This document shows positions 20,001 to 20,667 of a DNA stretch of 20,667 nt, piece after piece. Position numbers and translations under genes: made by a program. The stretch comes from Saccoglossus kowalevskii (lineage: Eukaryota > Hemichordata > Enteropneusta > Harrimaniidae), in NCBI RefSeq assembly GCF_000003605.2, contig NW_003134350.1, positions 452,392 through 473,058 of the forward strand, written 5' to 3'. The notes below the pieces were generated by a model. That model had not been told where the DNA came from and did not search any database. It was given only the letters and a program-made list of their open reading frames with translations. Positions within the stretch are counted from its first letter, which is position 1; the number at the start of each line of letters is the position of its first letter.

Positions 20001-20410
20001 ATTGTTCACAGACTTCCGTGTAATTTGAAATCTAACTTTCATCCGAACAAGGGGCATCGTCGACGATATGCTCTCATCACTCACACCGGACTGATCTGAA
20101 TCGTCACAGTATACCGTACTTCCCTGATCATAAGCCCGGAGGCATGAACACGTAAAGGAAAAATAAGGGATGAGCTTGTACTCGAGGACCAACTCAGAAA
20201 AAATGATTTTGTTTTGGGGTTAAACACTGTAACCATCTTGCAAACAACGAAAAATTATCCAAAAAAAATATTCGTTCACCACGCCGGGCTCGGGAAAATA
20301 ATACTTATTTTTGAAAAAAAATGCGTCATTGATTTGAACGATACTTACAATGAAGAAACAAACATGTTCATAAAAAACACACACATTTTATTACAATACG
20401 ATTTACATAC

Positions 20411-20586
20411 CGTCTGAATTTACGGTGAAATAATGGGTAGGGTCTGTGAGGAAACAGTGGACGAAGGCATTTATCATTATCTTCGTTTTGGTATGTTTTC
20501 GATCGTACGCAAACTCTCGACGCAAAACAATTTTCCACCATGAGGTTTTTCAGCACGATTTGACCTGGAACAACTTCCTTTGACAT
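20411..20586 (-). CDS. Possible first exon of an unrecognised gene
   Basis: Seen: from ATG 20586 the minus strand is open for 58 codons (MSKEVVPGQIVLKNLMVENC at the start, HRKFRR at the end) up to a strong donor-like site, AGACG|GTATGTAAAT. The protein is basic and has four Cys; I do not recognise it. The surrounding 20000-20620 stretch has more CpG than the rest of the right half, and an inverted CCAAT motif (aaccaatcaa on the plus strand) lies about 25 nt upstream of the ATG, both fitting a TATA-less promoter. A following exon could be 20085-20192 (acceptor ttttttctgag, donor GGT|GTGAGT), which stays open in the joined frame for about 35 codons. Without homology this is only a candidate. 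It could also be a chance ORF in a CpG-rich promoter of a gene lying beyond the window. Confidence 0.25.
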
Positions 20587-20667
20587 AACAGGTCATGTCT
20601 TTCATTAACCAATCAAAATGATGTGTCGTAATGATGAAATTTTCCAATTATTGACGATGATTTTTTA

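Noticed and set aside
19834-20028. Plus-strand frame with a hydrophobic start (MDVRLIETGILFCFLSNCLI), considered as a secreted protein
   Set aside because: No continuation, no convincing cleavage or splice context, and no similarity; too weak to list.

Overview
The window looks like nuclear DNA of an invertebrate animal. It is AT-rich, has no bacterial-style dense ORFs, contains GT-AG introns of about 0.1-1.5 kb, and carries several transposon families typical of marine metazoans. I cannot name the species. A mollusc, hemichordate or similar lineage would fit, but only on the style of the repeats.

The one clear protein-coding gene is the 3' part of an ATG2 (autophagy-related protein 2) homologue on the minus strand. 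I could follow nine exons, all GT-AG bounded and all in matching phase, from 15765 down to the stop codon at 9436. Together they give 402 codons plus stop. They match the C-terminal fifth of animal ATG2, including the conserved PADLREG, VVKPLI and ATEATS stretches at the end of the ATG_C domain. The other roughly four fifths of a normal ATG2 were not found in the 4.9 kb upstream (15766-20667). The 5' part therefore lies beyond a very long intron outside the window, or this copy is 5'-truncated.

Layout by region: 1-134 (minus) is a possible edge of a LINE reverse transcriptase. 210-2950 is AT-rich and non-coding. 2950-6550 is more GC-rich and holds a badly decayed DIRS-type (tyrosine-recombinase) retrotransposon on the minus strand, in the order gag-like, RT, RNase H/linker, recombinase. 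A short plus-strand fragment of a RecQ-like helicase lies antisense inside it. 6550-9435 is AT-rich and non-coding, and must include the ATG2 3' UTR. 9436-15765 is the ATG2 gene; its introns hold two copies of a tandem-unit element with short terminal inverted repeats (copies A and B) and a second tandem array built on an ATGCAAAT-bearing unit. 15766-20000 is non-coding and holds copy C of the first element. 20000-20620 has more CpG than its surroundings and holds a possible first exon (minus strand) of an unrecognised gene.

The features do not form a pathway. ATG2 is an ordinary cellular gene and the rest is mobile-element debris. No tRNA, rRNA, CRISPR or bacterial-type operon was seen. The most interesting items are the three related tandem-unit elements with matching inverted ends, the helicase start fragment nested in the retroelement, and the missing 5' portion of ATG2.
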